Made by a program: the position numbers and the translations under genes
The notes under the pieces: generated by a model
The model's database searches: none
The model's input: the letters and a program-made list of their open reading frames with translations, nothing else
What the model was told of the DNA's origin: nothing
Assembly (NCBI GenBank): GCA_046349595.1
Contig: JAXMCA010000001.1
Coordinates: 2,108,001-2,172,000 of the forward strand
Direction: 5' to 3'
Origin: JACRLW01 sp046349595
GTDB taxonomy: Bacteria; Planctomycetota; UBA1135; UBA2386
Length of the DNA: 64,000 nt
Shown here: positions 1 to 7,282 of the stretch, piece by piece
Layout: each line of letters starts with the position of its first letter
Position numbering within the stretch: the first letter of the stretch is position 1

Positions 1-544
1 TCCGCAGAGAGCAATCGAAACCCATCGTCGATGCGATCAAGGCTTGGCTCGATCAGGCCCAAGCCGAACCACCGAGCTTGCCGGGTGGCCCGCTGATGAA
101 GGGCGTTGGCTACGCGCTCAACCAGTGGCCGACGTTGATCCGCTTCCTGGAAGACGGGCGCATCCGCGAGATCTCGAACAATGGCTGTGAGCGCGCACTG
201 CGGAAACTGGTGATCGGAAGGAACAACTGGCAGTGGTTCGGTTCCGCACGCGGGACCAAGGCCGCCGTCATCCTGATGACGCTGGTGCAGTCATGCCGCG
301 AGCACGGCATCAACCCGCTCTTCTACCTCGCCGACGCCCTCCGCGAGATCTCGTCGATCCCGGCCTCCGAGGTCGCGACCCTCACGCCCAGCGGATGGCG
401 GCGACGGTTGCGCCAAGCCGCCGAAGCCAAGCGCTCGCAGATCGCCATCGAGAGCGTTGTCCGCGATCTGACCTTCGGAAGGTAGTTGCCTCCGCCGGCC
501 CTCGAAACGCCGCTGGGAACCGGTGCACGTCGCAGAACAGTTAC
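1..544 (+). mobile_element. IS66-family element, right-hand part only (runs off the window start)
   Basis: This is the 3' part of an IS66-type element whose left part lies outside the window. It is almost identical to the matching part of IS66 copy E (59519-60056), with scattered substitutions, so it is a separate copy. The terminus reads cgcagaacagttac, ending at 544, and matches the right end of copy E. The sequence after 544 differs from that after copy E, which fixes the boundary. Confidence 0.85.
3..485 (+). CDS. tnpC: IS66 transposase TnpC, C-terminal 160 residues (partial at window edge)
   Basis: The DDE transposase of an IS66 element, entering the window already open in the frame beginning at base 3. 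The visible part holds the C-terminal catalytic region, including the NNGCERALRKL segment with the catalytic Glu, and the typical IS66 tail SCREHGINPLFYLADAL. It matches the C-terminus of the transposase at 58387-59997 with only a few changes. No frameshift is seen in this part. Whether the complete gene is intact cannot be judged from the window. Confidence 0.9.
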   Translation, partial: RREQSKPIVDAIKAWLDQAQAEPPSLPGGPLMKGVGYALNQWPTLIRFLEDGRIREISNNGCERALRKLVIGRNNWQWFGSARGTKAAVILMTLVQSCREHGINPLFYLADALREISSIPASEVATLTPSGWRRRLRQAAEAKRSQIAIESVVRDLTFGR

Positions 545-545
545 G

Positions 546-1046
546 CTACAGCTGCAGGTCCAGGCCGGGGTCGACGTGACCGCCGACACCTTCCTCGCGC
601 ATCGGCAGCCGCCAGACTTCGGCTGCCTCGGGCTCCACCTGCTCGGCTTCCCCGAGTGCGTCGCGATCCCACCGTACGAGGCGCAGGCGCATCGACTCTT
701 CGCGCGACAGGCGGCGATCCGCGAGCGCATCATTCACGACGACACGAACGCCTTCGAGTCGATCGCAGCCGCGATCCGGCGCTTCCGCGCGACCGCGGAA
801 CTACCTGAGGACGAGCTGCTGCGCGAGTGCGTCCTCGCCGACACCGAGTTCGTCGCCTTGATCCGGCACATGATCGGAGAGGGCGACGCCGAGCTGATCG
901 CGATGCTCGATCACGTGGCGACCGCCAACCACTCGGCGCGAACCGCGCCTCTCCAACACCTCCAGGGGCTCGTTCGAGCCGGTCGCCTGTTCCACCGAGA
1001 GCACGAAGTCGACTCGGAGTCCGATCAGGACACGTGGTCTTTCTAA
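546..1046 (+). CDS. Unrecognised open frame directly behind the IS66 end (probable 3' remnant)
   Basis: An open frame of about 166 codons runs from the IS66 terminus to a TAA at 1044-1046. It has no start codon of its own after the element, so if coding it is the 3' part of a gene cut by the insertion. The product is mildly acidic and predicted helical (for example AIRERIIHDDTNAFESIAAA and ELLRECVLADTEFVALIRHM). I do not recognise a family. The sequence is very GC-rich and other frames are open too, so the coding call is weak. Confidence 0.35.
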   Translation, partial: LQLQVQAGVDVTADTFLAHRQPPDFGCLGLHLLGFPECVAIPPYEAQAHRLFARQAAIRERIIHDDTNAFESIAAAIRRFRATAELPEDELLRECVLADTEFVALIRHMIGEGDAELIAMLDHVATANHSARTAPLQHLQGLVRAGRLFHREHEVDSESDQDTWSF

Positions 1047-1139
1047 TGCACCGTCTTGGCGCCCAGGCACGAAATGATCCCCGGATTAAGGCATTGGCGC
1101 TTGAATCCCGGACACTCCATCGGTGATAAGGACCCTGTT

Positions 1140-1544
1140 ATGGCAAGTGACAAAGGCAAGAATGCTTTCGCGTTCGTCAAGGACTACCTCGGCAAGAAGA
1201 AGGACGCGTCCTTCGCGGAGGTGGCCGAGGCCGCGAAATCGGCCGGACACAAGATCTATCCAATCGTCTACGGGCGCGCGCAGCTGCTGCTCGGGCACGT
1301 GAAGGCGGGCAAGAAGGCGGCGAAGAAGAAGGTCGCGGCGAAGCGCGGGCCTGGCCGCCCGGCCAAGAAGACTGCGGCTCGTGCGATGCCCGCGCGCCGT
1401 GGCCCGGGTCGACCGCGGAAGGCCGCTGCCGTCAACATCGGTGGACTCGAGGGACTCGTCGCGCATGTGCGCGGACTCGAACGCGAGCGGGATCAGCTGC
1501 GCTCCACCATCGAGAAGCTGCGCGGACTGCTCGACAACGTCTGA
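1140..1544 (+). CDS. Double AT-hook, Ala/Lys-rich nucleoid-type protein (134 aa)
   Basis: A small basic DNA-binding protein. Residues 1-55 form a conserved block (KNAFAFVKDYL, then YPIVYGRAQLLLG). Residues 56-97 are Ala/Lys/Arg-rich with two AT-hook cores RGPGRP at about 69-74 and 87-92. Residues 101-134 look like a coiled coil (VRGLERERDQLRSTIEKL), suggesting oligomerisation. The start is ATG 1140, since conservation with the paralogue at 60418-60819 begins there. AT-hooks bind the minor groove of AT-rich DNA, so a role in chromatin packing or silencing is likely but inferred. A third, broken copy lies at 41157-43637. In those two copies the gene converges on a DUF5681 gene; here it points towards the integrase. 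Confidence 0.8.
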   Translation: MASDKGKNAFAFVKDYLGKKKDASFAEVAEAAKSAGHKIYPIVYGRAQLLLGHVKAGKKAAKKKVAAKRGPGRPAKKTAARAMPARRGPGRPRKAAAVNIGGLEGLVAHVRGLERERDQLRSTIEKLRGLLDNV

Positions 1545-1647
1545 GGCGCAGGGCGCGGTCGCGCATTCGACGATCGCGCTCGCCTGCGTGCACAGCCGCG
1601 CGCAGAACATCAAGGCAATACGCGCGAACCGCGGCTCGAAACCTTCG

Positions 1648-1727
1648 CGCCAGGGCACTGCCAATCGCCTTGCTGCGTCGCGTACTCGAGGGAATCTGAC
1701 GCTCGTTCCCAGGGCACTCTGCCAATC
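1648..1727. repeat. Pair of near-identical direct repeats upstream of the integrase
   Basis: The 17-nt sequence ccagggcactgccaatc (1648-1664) recurs at 1709-1727 with a 2-nt insertion (ccagggcactctgccaatc). The pair lies in the 212-nt gap before the tyrosine integrase, a usual place for integrase arm-binding sites or operators. No other element is recognisable in that gap. Confidence 0.45.
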
Positions 1728-1756
1728 CAGCAGGCGCCGTTTCGAGCGACCTCCAA

Positions 1757-2656
1757 GTGCAACTCCAAGACGCGACCCTGGCCTTCGACGCGCAGCTCGC
1801 CGCCGACGGCCGTTCCCCACACACCCGACGGCAATACGCGCGGCACGCGGCCGCCCTGGGCCGCTGGTTGGCCCGTACGCGCCGTTCGACCGACCTCGCG
1901 CAGCTCGACCACCGCGATCTGGCGGCGTTCGTCGCCGCCCCTGAGGCGCGCTGTCGCCCCGACGGCGCCGAGAAGCGAGCGACGAGCACCAACGCGTTGA
2001 GGACCTCGCTGCGCACCCTGTTCGCCTACCTCGCCGACGCGGGGCTCCTGCCGGCGAACCCTGCCCGCCTACTCCGTCGCGCGCGCTGCAGTCCCCCACC
2101 GCCACGGGCGCTGCGCGAGGACGAGGAACGCCGTCTCCTCGACCACCTTGCCGTCGCGACCGGTGACGCGGCACGCCGCGACGAGATGCTGGTCCGCCTG
2201 ATGCTCGGCGCCGGGCTCCGAATCGGCGCGGCGGTCGGCATCGACATCGAGGACCTGGACCTCATGCACGGCGAGGTGCGGATCCGCCGCGACAAGAACG
2301 ACCGCGCCGTGACCGTGCTGTTGTCGCGCGAGCTGGTCGCCCAGCTGCGTGGATTCATCGGAGACCGCCGCAGCGGCCCGCTCTTCGCCACCGCCGACGG
2401 GTCGTGCATCACGATCCGGCATGCGCAGCGACGCGTCGCACAGGCTGTCGCGGCTGCTGGTCTGGACCGCAGGATCTCTGCCCACTCGTGCCGCCACACC
2501 TTCGCGACTCGGCTACTCCAGCGCACGGGCAACCTGCAGCTGGTGCGACACGCGCTGCGACACGCATCGATCGCGTCCACCGCGATCTACGCGCAGGTCG
2601 ACGACAACACCGTCCGCGCAGCACTCGGACAGGTGTCCGTGGCCTCGGCTCGATGA
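1757..2656 (+). CDS. Tyrosine recombinase / phage-type integrase (299 aa)
   Basis: A XerC/D-like site-specific recombinase that cleaves and rejoins DNA through a 3'-phosphotyrosine link. Residues 1-110 form the SAM-like core-binding domain (SPHTRRQYARHAAALGRWL); 118-299 form the catalytic domain. The active site is visible: Arg155 (GAGLRIG), Lys near 180 (RRDKND), His243-x-x-Arg246 (HSCRHT), His269 (LRHAS) and Tyr278 (AIYAQV). The likely start is GTG 1757, by alignment with the paralogue at 46567-47583, which has a longer N-terminus. Both paralogues stand upstream of a serine-recombinase module, so they may belong to the same mobile elements. No attachment site is identified. Confidence 0.9.
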   Translation: MQLQDATLAFDAQLAADGRSPHTRRQYARHAAALGRWLARTRRSTDLAQLDHRDLAAFVAAPEARCRPDGAEKRATSTNALRTSLRTLFAYLADAGLLPANPARLLRRARCSPPPPRALREDEERRLLDHLAVATGDAARRDEMLVRLMLGAGLRIGAAVGIDIEDLDLMHGEVRIRRDKNDRAVTVLLSRELVAQLRGFIGDRRSGPLFATADGSCITIRHAQRRVAQAVAAAGLDRRISAHSCRHTFATRLLQRTGNLQLVRHALRHASIASTAIYAQVDDNTVRAALGQVSVASAR

Positions 2657-2693
2657 ACGTCCAGGTGTGCGCGTTCCATGTAGACTGCGCGCC

Positions 2694-2960
2694 ATGTCGA
2701 GTCCGCCAAGGACACCAGCCTCCGCGATCACCCCGGTTGCGGAAGACGTCGCGAACCTGCTGGTCGCTCGAGCACCCGAGCGCATGCAGGTGCTCCGGCG
2801 GTGGTCACCGACGCGCTACGGCGACGGCTGGAACGGCGCGGAGGGCAGCGGGCAAGTCGAGACCCCAGGGGATGAGGTAGTTCCTCCGATCCCTTCGACC
2901 GACGTGTTGATCAGGCAGATCGAGGAAGTCATCGAGATGCACGCGAGGAAGGAATCATGA
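2694..2960 (+). CDS. Hypothetical protein (88 aa)
   Basis: An open frame starting at ATG 2694, 38 nt after the integrase. The product begins MSSPPRTPASAITPV and has a helical C-terminus (VLIRQIEEVIEMHARKES). No family is recognised. Its position between the integrase and a winged-helix gene in the same orientation makes it a plausible accessory gene of the element, but nothing in the sequence indicates function. The region 2961-3119 that follows holds no gene. Confidence 0.4.
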   Translation: MSSPPRTPASAITPVAEDVANLLVARAPERMQVLRRWSPTRYGDGWNGAEGSGQVETPGDEVVPPIPSTDVLIRQIEEVIEMHARKES

Positions 2961-3119
2961 GCCTGGCCTCCCGGAAGGCGCTCTCACGCAACGCAACCAT
3001 CAGCGGCTTGAGCGAAGACGTCTCGCCTACTCTCGGTCCAATCCGAACATCCGCAGTCCGGATCCCCATGTCGATCGGAATTCGTCCCCCTGCGACCTCT
3101 CCTCAACCAGAGGGGATCC

Positions 3120-3743
3120 ATGCCGAGCATGAGTGAAGCGGAACTCCTCGTCCAAGCCGCCCGTGCCTGCCGAGAGATCGCAACCGTGCTCGACGGCTGG
3201 AGCAGAGGCGTTGATGCGGACCGGTGGCGCAGGATGTGGACGACGCGTCGCGAGCACTGGGACAGACTTCTTCTGGCAGCACTCGGGGCATGCGGTGCAG
3301 ATGCTCCGCAGTCCGAACTTGGGGGAGAGAGCGTGACTCCACTGCGCCTAGCGTGGGACCTCGCGCGAAACGCAGGCTCCGGACTTGGCCCTTCGCAGCG
3401 AGATTCCGAACAGTTCTTCCGAATCGCCGACGACATCGAGTGGCTGGTCCGCAGGAACGCAACTCAAACTCCGCCCACGACGGGCGCCGCCGCCGCGCCG
3501 ACGCTGAAGCTACCCGCCGCAGACCCACCAAGTGCCCCCGCCCGCGCGACACTTGAGGCGCTCAAGGACCGTGCGTACATGACGACCGGAGACCTGGAGG
3601 AAACGCGGGAGCGATCCAAGACGACCATCCGAACGCACCTGGCCGAACTAGTACGGCTGGGCTTGGCCGAGCGGCGACCGAACGGACAGGGCTTCCGACG
3701 AACTGCGGCCGGAACGGCGGAAGTGTCGCGGAAGGCCACCTAG
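3120..3743 (+). CDS. Hypothetical protein with C-terminal winged-helix domain (207 aa)
   Basis: The N-terminal 110 residues are helical and unrecognised (ARACREIATVLDGWSRGVDA). A Pro/Ala-rich linker follows at about 117-140. Residues 145-200 look like a winged helix-turn-helix of the ArsR/MarR type (YMTTGDLEETRERSKTTIRT, then LAELVRLGLAERRPNGQGFR). A DNA-binding regulator is the likeliest role. ATG 3120 is preceded by agagggg at a suitable distance; a second ATG lies three codons on. It precedes the DUF1580-like gene and may set expression of the downstream module, which is inference. Confidence 0.6.
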   Translation: MPSMSEAELLVQAARACREIATVLDGWSRGVDADRWRRMWTTRREHWDRLLLAALGACGADAPQSELGGESVTPLRLAWDLARNAGSGLGPSQRDSEQFFRIADDIEWLVRRNATQTPPTTGAAAAPTLKLPAADPPSAPARATLEALKDRAYMTTGDLEETRERSKTTIRTHLAELVRLGLAERRPNGQGFRRTAAGTAEVSRKAT

Positions 3744-3832
3744 GGGTAGTTTCGCGGTCGAACTGACACAGTGCCTGACTCGGTGTCCGGCAGACATCCG
3801 CGTGCAACTTGTGCTCAAGACTGCGCTCACAA

Positions 3833-4105
3833 ATGGGCGCAAGCAAGAACACCGGGTCGCGCACAGACGCGGCATCTTGGGCTCCTGACCCTCAAGACCT
3901 GATTGCACTCCCTGACGTACCTGCGCGCATCCCGCCGCGCCGGGGGCGGGCAGTACATGTCGCAACGGTCTACCGCTGGGCATCCCGGGGTGTGCACGGA
4001 GTACGGCTACGGGTGGTCGCACTCGGTGCCCAGACCTGCACAACCATGCGCTGGGTGACCGAGTGGGCCGAGGCTGTCGCGGCCGCGCGGGGTGCCGGGC
4101 GATGA
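3833..4105 (+). CDS. DUF1580-like helix-turn-helix protein (90 aa)
   Basis: The core VHVATVYRWASRGVHGVRLR at about residues 39-58 is the helix-turn-helix signature of DUF1580-type proteins, which I associate mainly with Planctomycetota. It is followed by the usual helix (TMRWVTEWAEAVAAA). It probably binds DNA as a small regulator or excisionase-like factor. ATG 3833 is preferred over an in-frame ATG at 3809 because it shortens a non-conserved leader. Its TGA at 4103-4105 overlaps an ATG at 4102, so the gene joins the operon that follows. Module B has no equivalent gene. Confidence 0.65.
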   Translation: MGASKNTGSRTDAASWAPDPQDLIALPDVPARIPPRRGRAVHVATVYRWASRGVHGVRLRVVALGAQTCTTMRWVTEWAEAVAAARGAGR

Positions 4106-4129
4106 GCCGAATCGAAGGAGCCACGTCTC

Positions 4130-4186
4130 ATGGCGCGCCGGAAGACTGCGCAAGCGGGCAATCCCGCCTCGGAGGAATTGCGATGA
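4130..4186 (+). CDS. Possible 18-aa leader peptide ahead of the SpoVG-like gene
   Basis: A very short frame, MARRKTAQAGNPASEELR, starts at ATG 4130 behind a good ribosome-binding sequence (gaaggag, 4114-4120). It stops at TGA 4184-4186, overlapping the ATG of the SpoVG-like gene at 4183. The overlap pattern ATGA is the same one used throughout this operon. Module B has no copy, so support is limited to signal spacing. Confidence 0.3.
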   Translation: MARRKTAQAGNPASEELR

Positions 4187-4467
4187 CCGGCCTGGAGATC
4201 ACAGACGTCCGACTCGTGACTACCGGCGACCAGGATCGTGCCGCCGGACTGGCTGGGTACGTGAGCGTGACGGTCGCCGAGTCCCTGGTGTTGGACGGGA
4301 TCACGTTGCGACGCACAGCGGATCACCGCTGGGCACTCTCGTTTCCAGCCCGCACGGATCGCCGGGGCACGCGCCATCCGTACTTCCGCCCGGTCACGGG
4401 TGTCGCGCGACGCAGCTTCGAAGCGCAGGTGTTGAGGGCGCTCGGACTCCTGGAGTCTCAGGCATGA
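4183..4467 (+). CDS. SpoVG-like protein (94 aa), module A
   Basis: The sequence follows the SpoVG pattern: an opening strand (LEITDVRLV), a central strand and loop (LVLDGITLRRTADHRWALSF), the PAR motif (SFPARTDRRGTRHPYFRP), then a C-terminal helix (RSFEAQVLRAL). SpoVG proteins are small site-specific DNA- and RNA-binding regulators, so a regulatory role in the element is likely. The start ATG 4183 has an ideal Shine-Dalgarno (ggagga, from 4171). The stop overlaps the next start as ATGA at 4464-4467. It aligns with the module B protein at 49366-49671 but is clearly diverged from it. Confidence 0.7.
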   Translation: MTGLEITDVRLVTTGDQDRAAGLAGYVSVTVAESLVLDGITLRRTADHRWALSFPARTDRRGTRHPYFRPVTGVARRSFEAQVLRALGLLESQA

Positions 4468-4670
4468 AACGCCAGCCACATCAAGCGGATCCCGCAGAAG
4501 ACGAGCGCCTTCGCGAGATCGGCGCCCTCCTCGGGATGGCGCATCTCCGCCTCCTTGCCGGGCACCGAGAGGGAACTCCGAATCCGCAGAACCGACTGGA
4601 TGGCGTCGCGCCGGTCTCGCCTTCATGCGCTGGTGTGAAGCACCACCTCCAAGACGAGGGCGCCACGTGA
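4464..4670 (+). CDS. Conserved 68-aa protein of module A
   Basis: A small protein conserved between the two modules at exactly the same length. The shared parts are an ERLREIGALLG-type helix, a xYLRLL strand, and a short NPQNxLD motif. I do not recognise the family. It is coupled on both sides: ATG 4464 overlaps the SpoVG-like stop, and its TGA (4668-4670) overlaps the GTG start of the DUF2924 gene. The equal length and conserved core in module B support it as a real gene. Confidence 0.65.
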   Translation: MKRQPHQADPAEDERLREIGALLGMAHLRLLAGHREGTPNPQNRLDGVAPVSPSCAGVKHHLQDEGAT

Positions 4671-5170
4671 CGAAGGCACCCACTTGTCCCAACCCCATCC
4701 TCGTTCTCGCTGAACAGCTGCGAGAACTTCCCGTCCCCGACCTCGTCCTCCGCTACGAGCGGGAGTGGGGCCGTTCGCCGCGTGTCCGCAATGCGGCCTG
4801 GTTGCGCAAGCAGATCGCGCGACGCGTCCACGAGCGCGAGTGTGGCGGCCTCAGCAAGTTGGCGTTGGCCCGGCTCGAGGAGTTGATCGGCGAGATCACG
4901 GTGTTCGACGAGCCTGCGCCCCCACGAGCGCCCACGTCACGCGCAGCGCGCGCCCCCGCCGCATCCCGGACAGTCGCTGGCCTCACCGTCGGAACGATCC
5001 TGACGCGCACGTGGCGCGGCCGTGAGGTGCGCGCCGAGATCACGGCGGACGGCGTGCTCATCGACGGCGCCCCCTACGCCTCGCTGTCCGCGGCCGCAAA
5101 CGCCGTCACCGGCACGCACACCAGCGGCACGCGCTTCTTCGGAGTCCGCCCGCCGAGGAAGGCGCGATGA
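4667..5170 (+). CDS. DUF2924 protein (167 aa), module A
   Basis: A DUF2924 protein, a family that characteristically sits beside large serine recombinases in mobile elements. Residues 1-75 carry the conserved core (LRYEREWGRSPRVRNAAWLR, then KQIARRVHE and LARLEELI). After a Pro/Ala linker, residues 108-167 form a RAMA-like module (LTRTWRGREVRAEI, DGVLIDGAPYASLSAAANAV, TRFFGV) that probably binds DNA. The start is taken as GTG 4667, because the module B protein begins at the matching GTG (49871) and both are then 167 aa. It overlaps the preceding stop by 4 nt and the recombinase start at 5167. It may be a directionality or accessory factor for the recombinase; this is inference. Confidence 0.8.
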   Translation: MTKAPTCPNPILVLAEQLRELPVPDLVLRYEREWGRSPRVRNAAWLRKQIARRVHERECGGLSKLALARLEELIGEITVFDEPAPPRAPTSRAARAPAASRTVAGLTVGTILTRTWRGREVRAEITADGVLIDGAPYASLSAAANAVTGTHTSGTRFFGVRPPRKAR

Positions 5171-6726
5171 TCCCGCAGCGATCCAAGGCGGCCAGCAAGA
5201 CGGCCAAGCCCAGGATCCGGGTCGCGATCTACACGCGGCAGTCGGTCGCCAGAGATCTCGAGTTCGGCTCGATCGAGGCACAGAGGGATGCGATCGAGGC
5301 CTACGTGCTCAGCCGCAAGGCGGATGGCTGGGAGGCGATCGCGACGCGCTACGACGACGAGGGCTGGAGCGGCAAGAACACCGACCGCCCCGCCTTCAAG
5401 CGCCTGCTCGCCGATCTCGACTCCGGCCTCCTCGACGCCATCGCCTGCTACAAGCTCGACCGCATCTCGCGCAGCGTCGCCGACCTGACGCGCTTCGTCG
5501 CCTCGCTCGACGAACGGGGTGTCGGCTTCGTCTGCACCTCGCAGAGCATCGACACGCGTGGATCGACTGGTCGGCTGCTCTTGCACCTGCTCGGCGCAGT
5601 GGCGCAGTTCGAACGCGAGACCATCGCCGAGCGCACCCGGGACAAGATCCTCGCGACGCGTCGTCGCGGCATGTGGACCAGCGGCCGTCCGACGCTGGGA
5701 TACGACATCCGGGACAAGCAGCTCGTCGTCAACGAGCGTGGCGCCGCCGACGTCGCCGAGTGCTTCGCCGTCTACATGCGCCTGAGATCGCTCCGCGAGG
5801 CGGTGGCTGAACTCAGCCGCCGCGGCATCCGCCAACTCGTGCATCGCTTCCGCGACGGCACTCCCTACGGCGGCAAGCCATTCACCAGGCAGGCGCTGCA
5901 CCGCCTGCTGACGTCGCCGATCGTCGTGGGCCTGATCCCCTGCGGCGACGAGCTGGTGCCGGGCAAGCACGAAGCGATCATCGATCGCGCCACGTGGGAC
6001 CTCGTGCAGGAGCGACTGCGTCAGAACGCCCGCTCGACCAACGCCGAGCACCGCAACCGCTACGGGGCGCTCCTGCGCGGTATCGCCTACTGCGGCGTGT
6101 GTGGCTCGCCGATGCGCCACGACATCACGACGCGCCAGGGGCGCGCCTACCGCTCCTACTCTTGCCGCAAGCTCCAGGTCGAGGGCGCGCAGGCCTGTCC
6201 CGGATCTCGTGCACCCGGTCCTGATCTCGAGCAGTTCGTCCTCGACCGCGTGCGCGGAGTCGGAAGTGACCCGAGGGTGTTCGATGCGGCGGTGATCGCC
6301 GCCCGCGCCGAGGCCGACGCGCTACGTCCCTCGCTGCAGGCCCAGGTGCACCGCCTGCAGGCCGAGCGCCGCAAGCTCGAAGGTGAACGCGAGGGACTGC
6401 TCGCCGCCGCTGCAGAGAACCCGGCCTCGTCCGGTCCGGCGCTGAGCCGCGTCGCCGCGATCGACGCCTGCTTCCCTTCGCTCGACGCACGCATCGGCAC
6501 CGCCCACGAACAGTTGGCTCGCCTCGATTCCCGAGCCCTCGATCTGCACAGCCTGCGCGGGCAACTGGCTGGTTTCGACAGCCTGTTCGAGCAGCTCACC
6601 TCCGCCGAGCAGTGCCGTCTCGTCGCACTGGTGATCGAACGTGTCGACGTCGACGTCCCGCGCGCCGCGATCCGAGTGACCTTCCGCGGCACACCACCTG
6701 CCGACTCCGTGAGGACCACAGCATGA
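5167..6726 (+). CDS. Large serine recombinase (519 aa), module A
   Basis: A phage/ICE-type large serine recombinase. Residues 17-165 are the resolvase domain with nucleophile Ser26 (YTRQSVARD) and the conserved LDRISRS and FERETIAERTR segments. Residues 180-290 form the recombinase DNA-binding domain. A zinc beta-ribbon follows at about 305-345 (CGVCGSPMRH, then CRKL and CPG). Residues 370-480 contain a coiled coil interrupted by PSSGPALSRV. It integrates and excises DNA through a Ser-DNA covalent intermediate. ATG 5167 overlaps the DUF2924 stop. From residue 265 on it is nearly identical to the module B enzyme, while the N-terminal 264 residues are only about half identical. Confidence 0.92.
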   Translation: MIPQRSKAASKTAKPRIRVAIYTRQSVARDLEFGSIEAQRDAIEAYVLSRKADGWEAIATRYDDEGWSGKNTDRPAFKRLLADLDSGLLDAIACYKLDRISRSVADLTRFVASLDERGVGFVCTSQSIDTRGSTGRLLLHLLGAVAQFERETIAERTRDKILATRRRGMWTSGRPTLGYDIRDKQLVVNERGAADVAECFAVYMRLRSLREAVAELSRRGIRQLVHRFRDGTPYGGKPFTRQALHRLLTSPIVVGLIPCGDELVPGKHEAIIDRATWDLVQERLRQNARSTNAEHRNRYGALLRGIAYCGVCGSPMRHDITTRQGRAYRSYSCRKLQVEGAQACPGSRAPGPDLEQFVLDRVRGVGSDPRVFDAAVIAARAEADALRPSLQAQVHRLQAERRKLEGEREGLLAAAAENPASSGPALSRVAAIDACFPSLDARIGTAHEQLARLDSRALDLHSLRGQLAGFDSLFEQLTSAEQCRLVALVIERVDVDVPRAAIRVTFRGTPPADSVRTTA

Positions 6727-7013
6727 CCACCATCGAGTTCGGAGCCGCCTTCCTCGTCGCTGCCCGCAAGGGCAAGCCAGCCACGGAACCGAAGCCTCCG
6801 CCCGCATCGATCCACGCGGACCGCAAGCGACGGCGACTCGCGCTGGCGTACCTGATCGAGCGACTGATCGAGCAGGGGCGGCTGCTCGACTACGCCGACG
6901 CCGCGGACCGGCTCAGTCTGACGCGGGCGAGGTTGACGCAGGTGATGGACATGCTGCTGCTTCCCACCGCTCAGCAGGAGCGGATGCTGCTCGCGGGAGA
7001 GTGCCATGAGTGA
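6723..7013 (+). CDS. KorB/ParB-type helix-turn-helix protein (96 aa), module A
   Basis: The N-terminus MTTIEFGAAFLVAARKGKP is followed by a basic linker and a helix-turn-helix at about residues 52-85 (YADAADRLSLTRARLTQVMD), resembling the HTH of KorB/ParB proteins. It should bind an operator in the element. ATG 6723 overlaps the recombinase stop as ATGA; the gene ends at TGA 7011-7013, 8 nt inside the next gene. The module B protein (51927-52217) has the same length and is nearly identical at both ends. It is a good candidate for repressor or recombination cofactor of the operon. Confidence 0.75.
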   Translation: MTTIEFGAAFLVAARKGKPATEPKPPPASIHADRKRRRLALAYLIERLIEQGRLLDYADAADRLSLTRARLTQVMDMLLLPTAQQERMLLAGECHE

Positions 7014-7194
7014 GCACGACGGCGCCGTCGATCGCGGCGCAACGGGATGGGCCGAGCTTCGACGTCGCGCACGGACCGCGCTGCGGAATCCCCAGGACCA
7101 CACAGGGCCCGTCCGCACGGAGTCTGGCACTTCGGCCTCCGGCATGCCGTCCGACCCCAAGACCGAGGCGTCCACGCCCGAGAGTGGCGGCTGA
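7006..7194 (+). CDS. Conserved 62-aa protein of module A
   Basis: A small acidic protein with a conserved W-x-ELRRRA helix near residues 14-21 and a Ser/Pro/Glu-rich tail ending in ESGG. The counterpart at 52210-52398 has exactly the same length. The start overlaps the preceding gene by 8 nt. The stop TGA 7192-7194 is one base from the GTG of the 28-aa micro-ORF. No known family is recognised. The low-complexity tail suggests an unstructured adaptor-like protein. Confidence 0.6.
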   Translation: MSEHDGAVDRGATGWAELRRRARTALRNPQDHTGPVRTESGTSASGMPSDPKTEASTPESGG

Positions 7195-7195
7195 G

Positions 7196-7282
7196 GTGGC
7201 GCGCGCGCGTCATCCCGGCCCTCCCCGACGACGCGACGCGCGAGCCGCCTCGACACTTCAACCCGGAGCACGCCCCGCATGA
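7196..7282 (+). CDS. Conserved 28-aa basic micro-ORF, module A
   Basis: A GTG-started frame encodes MARARHPGPPRRRDARAAS plus nine more residues and ends in TGA 7280-7282, overlapping the ATG of the 1346-aa gene (ATGA). Module B has the same frame at 52400-52486 with the same start codon, the same length and the same overlaps; about half the residues match (RAR near the start, RRRDARA in the middle, QPG/QHPG near the end). The Arg-rich peptide could bind nucleic acid, or the frame may only couple translation of its neighbours. Confidence 0.5.
   Translation: MARARHPGPPRRRDARAASTLQPGARPA

Noticed and set aside
1086..2174. 362-codon minus-strand frame across the AT-hook gene and integrase
   Set aside because: Spans two well-supported plus-strand genes and is Arg-rich low complexity.
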